A DNA stretch of 64,000 nucleotides from Micromonospora violae. GTDB lineage: Bacteria; Actinomycetota; Actinomycetes; Mycobacteriales; Micromonosporaceae. The stretch spans positions 4,216,001-4,280,000 of the forward strand of contig NZ_SHKK01000001.1 in assembly GCF_004217135.1 (NCBI RefSeq), given 5' to 3'. How positions within the stretch are numbered: position 1 is the stretch's first letter; every line of letters starts with the position of its first letter. The position numbers were made by a program, and so were the translations under genes. The notes beneath the pieces are model-generated. The model was not told where the DNA came from, did no database searches, and was given only the letters and a program-made list of their open reading frames with translations. Positions 63,322 to 64,000 of the stretch are shown here, piece after piece.

Positions 63322-64000
63322 TCAGTGCCCAACGATGGCTGCCCCGTCGCGGTCCGCATCCAACGGATCCACGATCGCACCCTGCGCGGTCAACGTGCCC
63401 TGAGCCAGCCGGGTCACCCTCGGCGGAACCGGCGGCTCCAGGTCGGCCACCACGCGGAGGCCGGAAAGGACGTCATCGGGCCGTACGGACGGGGTGACCT
63501 GCCGCACGACCAGTTCGAGTATCGCACACGGTACGCCCGGTGCCCCGGAAGGCGTCGGCGTCGACGGTTTGACATCGATGGATATCACGGCGGCGCGGGC
63601 GTCGAAAGTGCGTCGGCCCTGCTTGGTCATCCGCTCGACCAGCACCTCGTCGGCCGCGACGAACGCGTCCACCGCTGCGCGCAGCACCGCCGGATCAACC
63701 TCGGGCAACTCGATGTGCCAGTGCGACGCCTCGATCCGGTCCGGCAGGTTGCCCCCCTCGGCGATCACCGCGTCCAGGACGTCCAGCCCCGGCGAGAGCG
63801 CAGCGTCCAACGCGGCGCGCAGCGCCTCCGGGTCGACCGCGGCCTGAAGGGCGATCTCCAGGTACTCCGCCTCGCTCGCCACGCCGGTGGGCGCGGCGCT
63901 GGCGTAGGAGATCTTCGGGTGCGGGTGGAAACCCTGGGAGAAGGCGACCGGCACAGCGGCCCGGCGTAGCGCGCGCTCGAACGCCCGGGCGAAGTCCCGG
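63322..64000 (-). CDS. TIGR03936 family (DUF2344) protein, C-terminal part (cut by window edge)
   Basis: The frame reads from beyond the right edge to the stop at 63322; about 225 residues are seen. FSQGFHPHPKISYASAAPTG with YLEIALQA is typical of the radical SAM-linked DUF2344 family found upstream of rne. Function is thought to relate to RNA modification or rRNA processing, by context only. Confidence 0.85.
   Translation of the reverse strand, partial: RDFARAFERALRRAAVPVAFSQGFHPHPKISYASAAPTGVASEAEYLEIALQAAVDPEALRAALDAALSPGLDVLDAVIAEGGNLPDRIEASHWHIELPEVDPAVLRAAVDAFVAADEVLVERMTKQGRRTFDARAAVISIDVKPSTPTPSGAPGVPCAILELVVRQVTPSVRPDDVLSGLRVVADLEPPVPPRVTRLAQGTLTAQGAIVDPLDADRDGAAIVGH

Overview
The window is very GC-rich, uses GTG starts freely, and carries a core gene order typical of Actinobacteria. 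The gene content and the style of intergenic repeats suggest a Micromonosporaceae chromosome, most likely Micromonospora or a close relative. This assignment is inferred from reading the sequence; no database was searched.

Most of the window is the conserved actinobacterial block that runs (in Mycobacterium tuberculosis terms) from uppS/recO to obg/rplU/rne. It lies on the minus strand here and is read from high to low coordinates: TIGR03936-type protein (cut by the right edge), rne, rplU-rpmA, obgE, nadD, rsfS, histidine phosphatase, degV, comEA-comEC-holA, lepA, hemW, hrcA-dnaJ-rsmE, HIT hydrolase-serine hydrolase, phoH-ybeY-corC-(cytidine deaminase fold)-era, recO-uppS. Many of these neighbours overlap by the four bases GTGA or ATGA, so they are probably co-transcribed and translationally coupled. 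rpsT is the one core gene on the plus strand. A perfect CIRCE operator precedes hrcA.

Accessory genes sit between core segments. At 0-4.6 kb are a thiamine-binding protein, 6-phosphogluconate dehydrogenase, a pirin and small proteins. At 6.4-8.3 kb are a DUF4097 lipoprotein and an acyltransferase. At 20.8-29.8 kb are an enoyl-CoA hydratase, an SDR lacking its catalytic Tyr and Lys, a phytanoyl-CoA dioxygenase-like enzyme, a MOSC protein, a three-gene sugar ABC importer and two tandem GlsB/YeaQ-type small membrane proteins. At 32.1-33.7 kb are a DUF4240 protein and a phosphotransferase-fold kinase. At 39.6-43.5 kb are a membrane protein, a VOC protein, a small GntR regulator with a frameshifted divergent partner, and an SDR. 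At 45.6-57.5 kb are PadR plus a flavin monooxygenase, aminopeptidase N, DUF397, a CYP152-like P450 paired with a GT2 glycosyltransferase, a group of small envelope or stress membrane proteins (DUF3618, holin-like, DUF4383, DUF6766-like) and a GNAT.

Intergenic DNA is rich in structure. There are many perfect hairpin terminators and two families of long inverted repeats with GATCGA-type ends. One family has outer ends that match between copies but inner arms that differ from copy to copy while staying complementary within each copy. There are also several GC-rich tandem repeats and G-runs, a pair of DnaA-box-like sites upstream of comEA, and a repeated operator-like motif upstream of the small GntR gene. 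No tRNA, rRNA, CRISPR array, prophage or complete insertion sequence was recognised.
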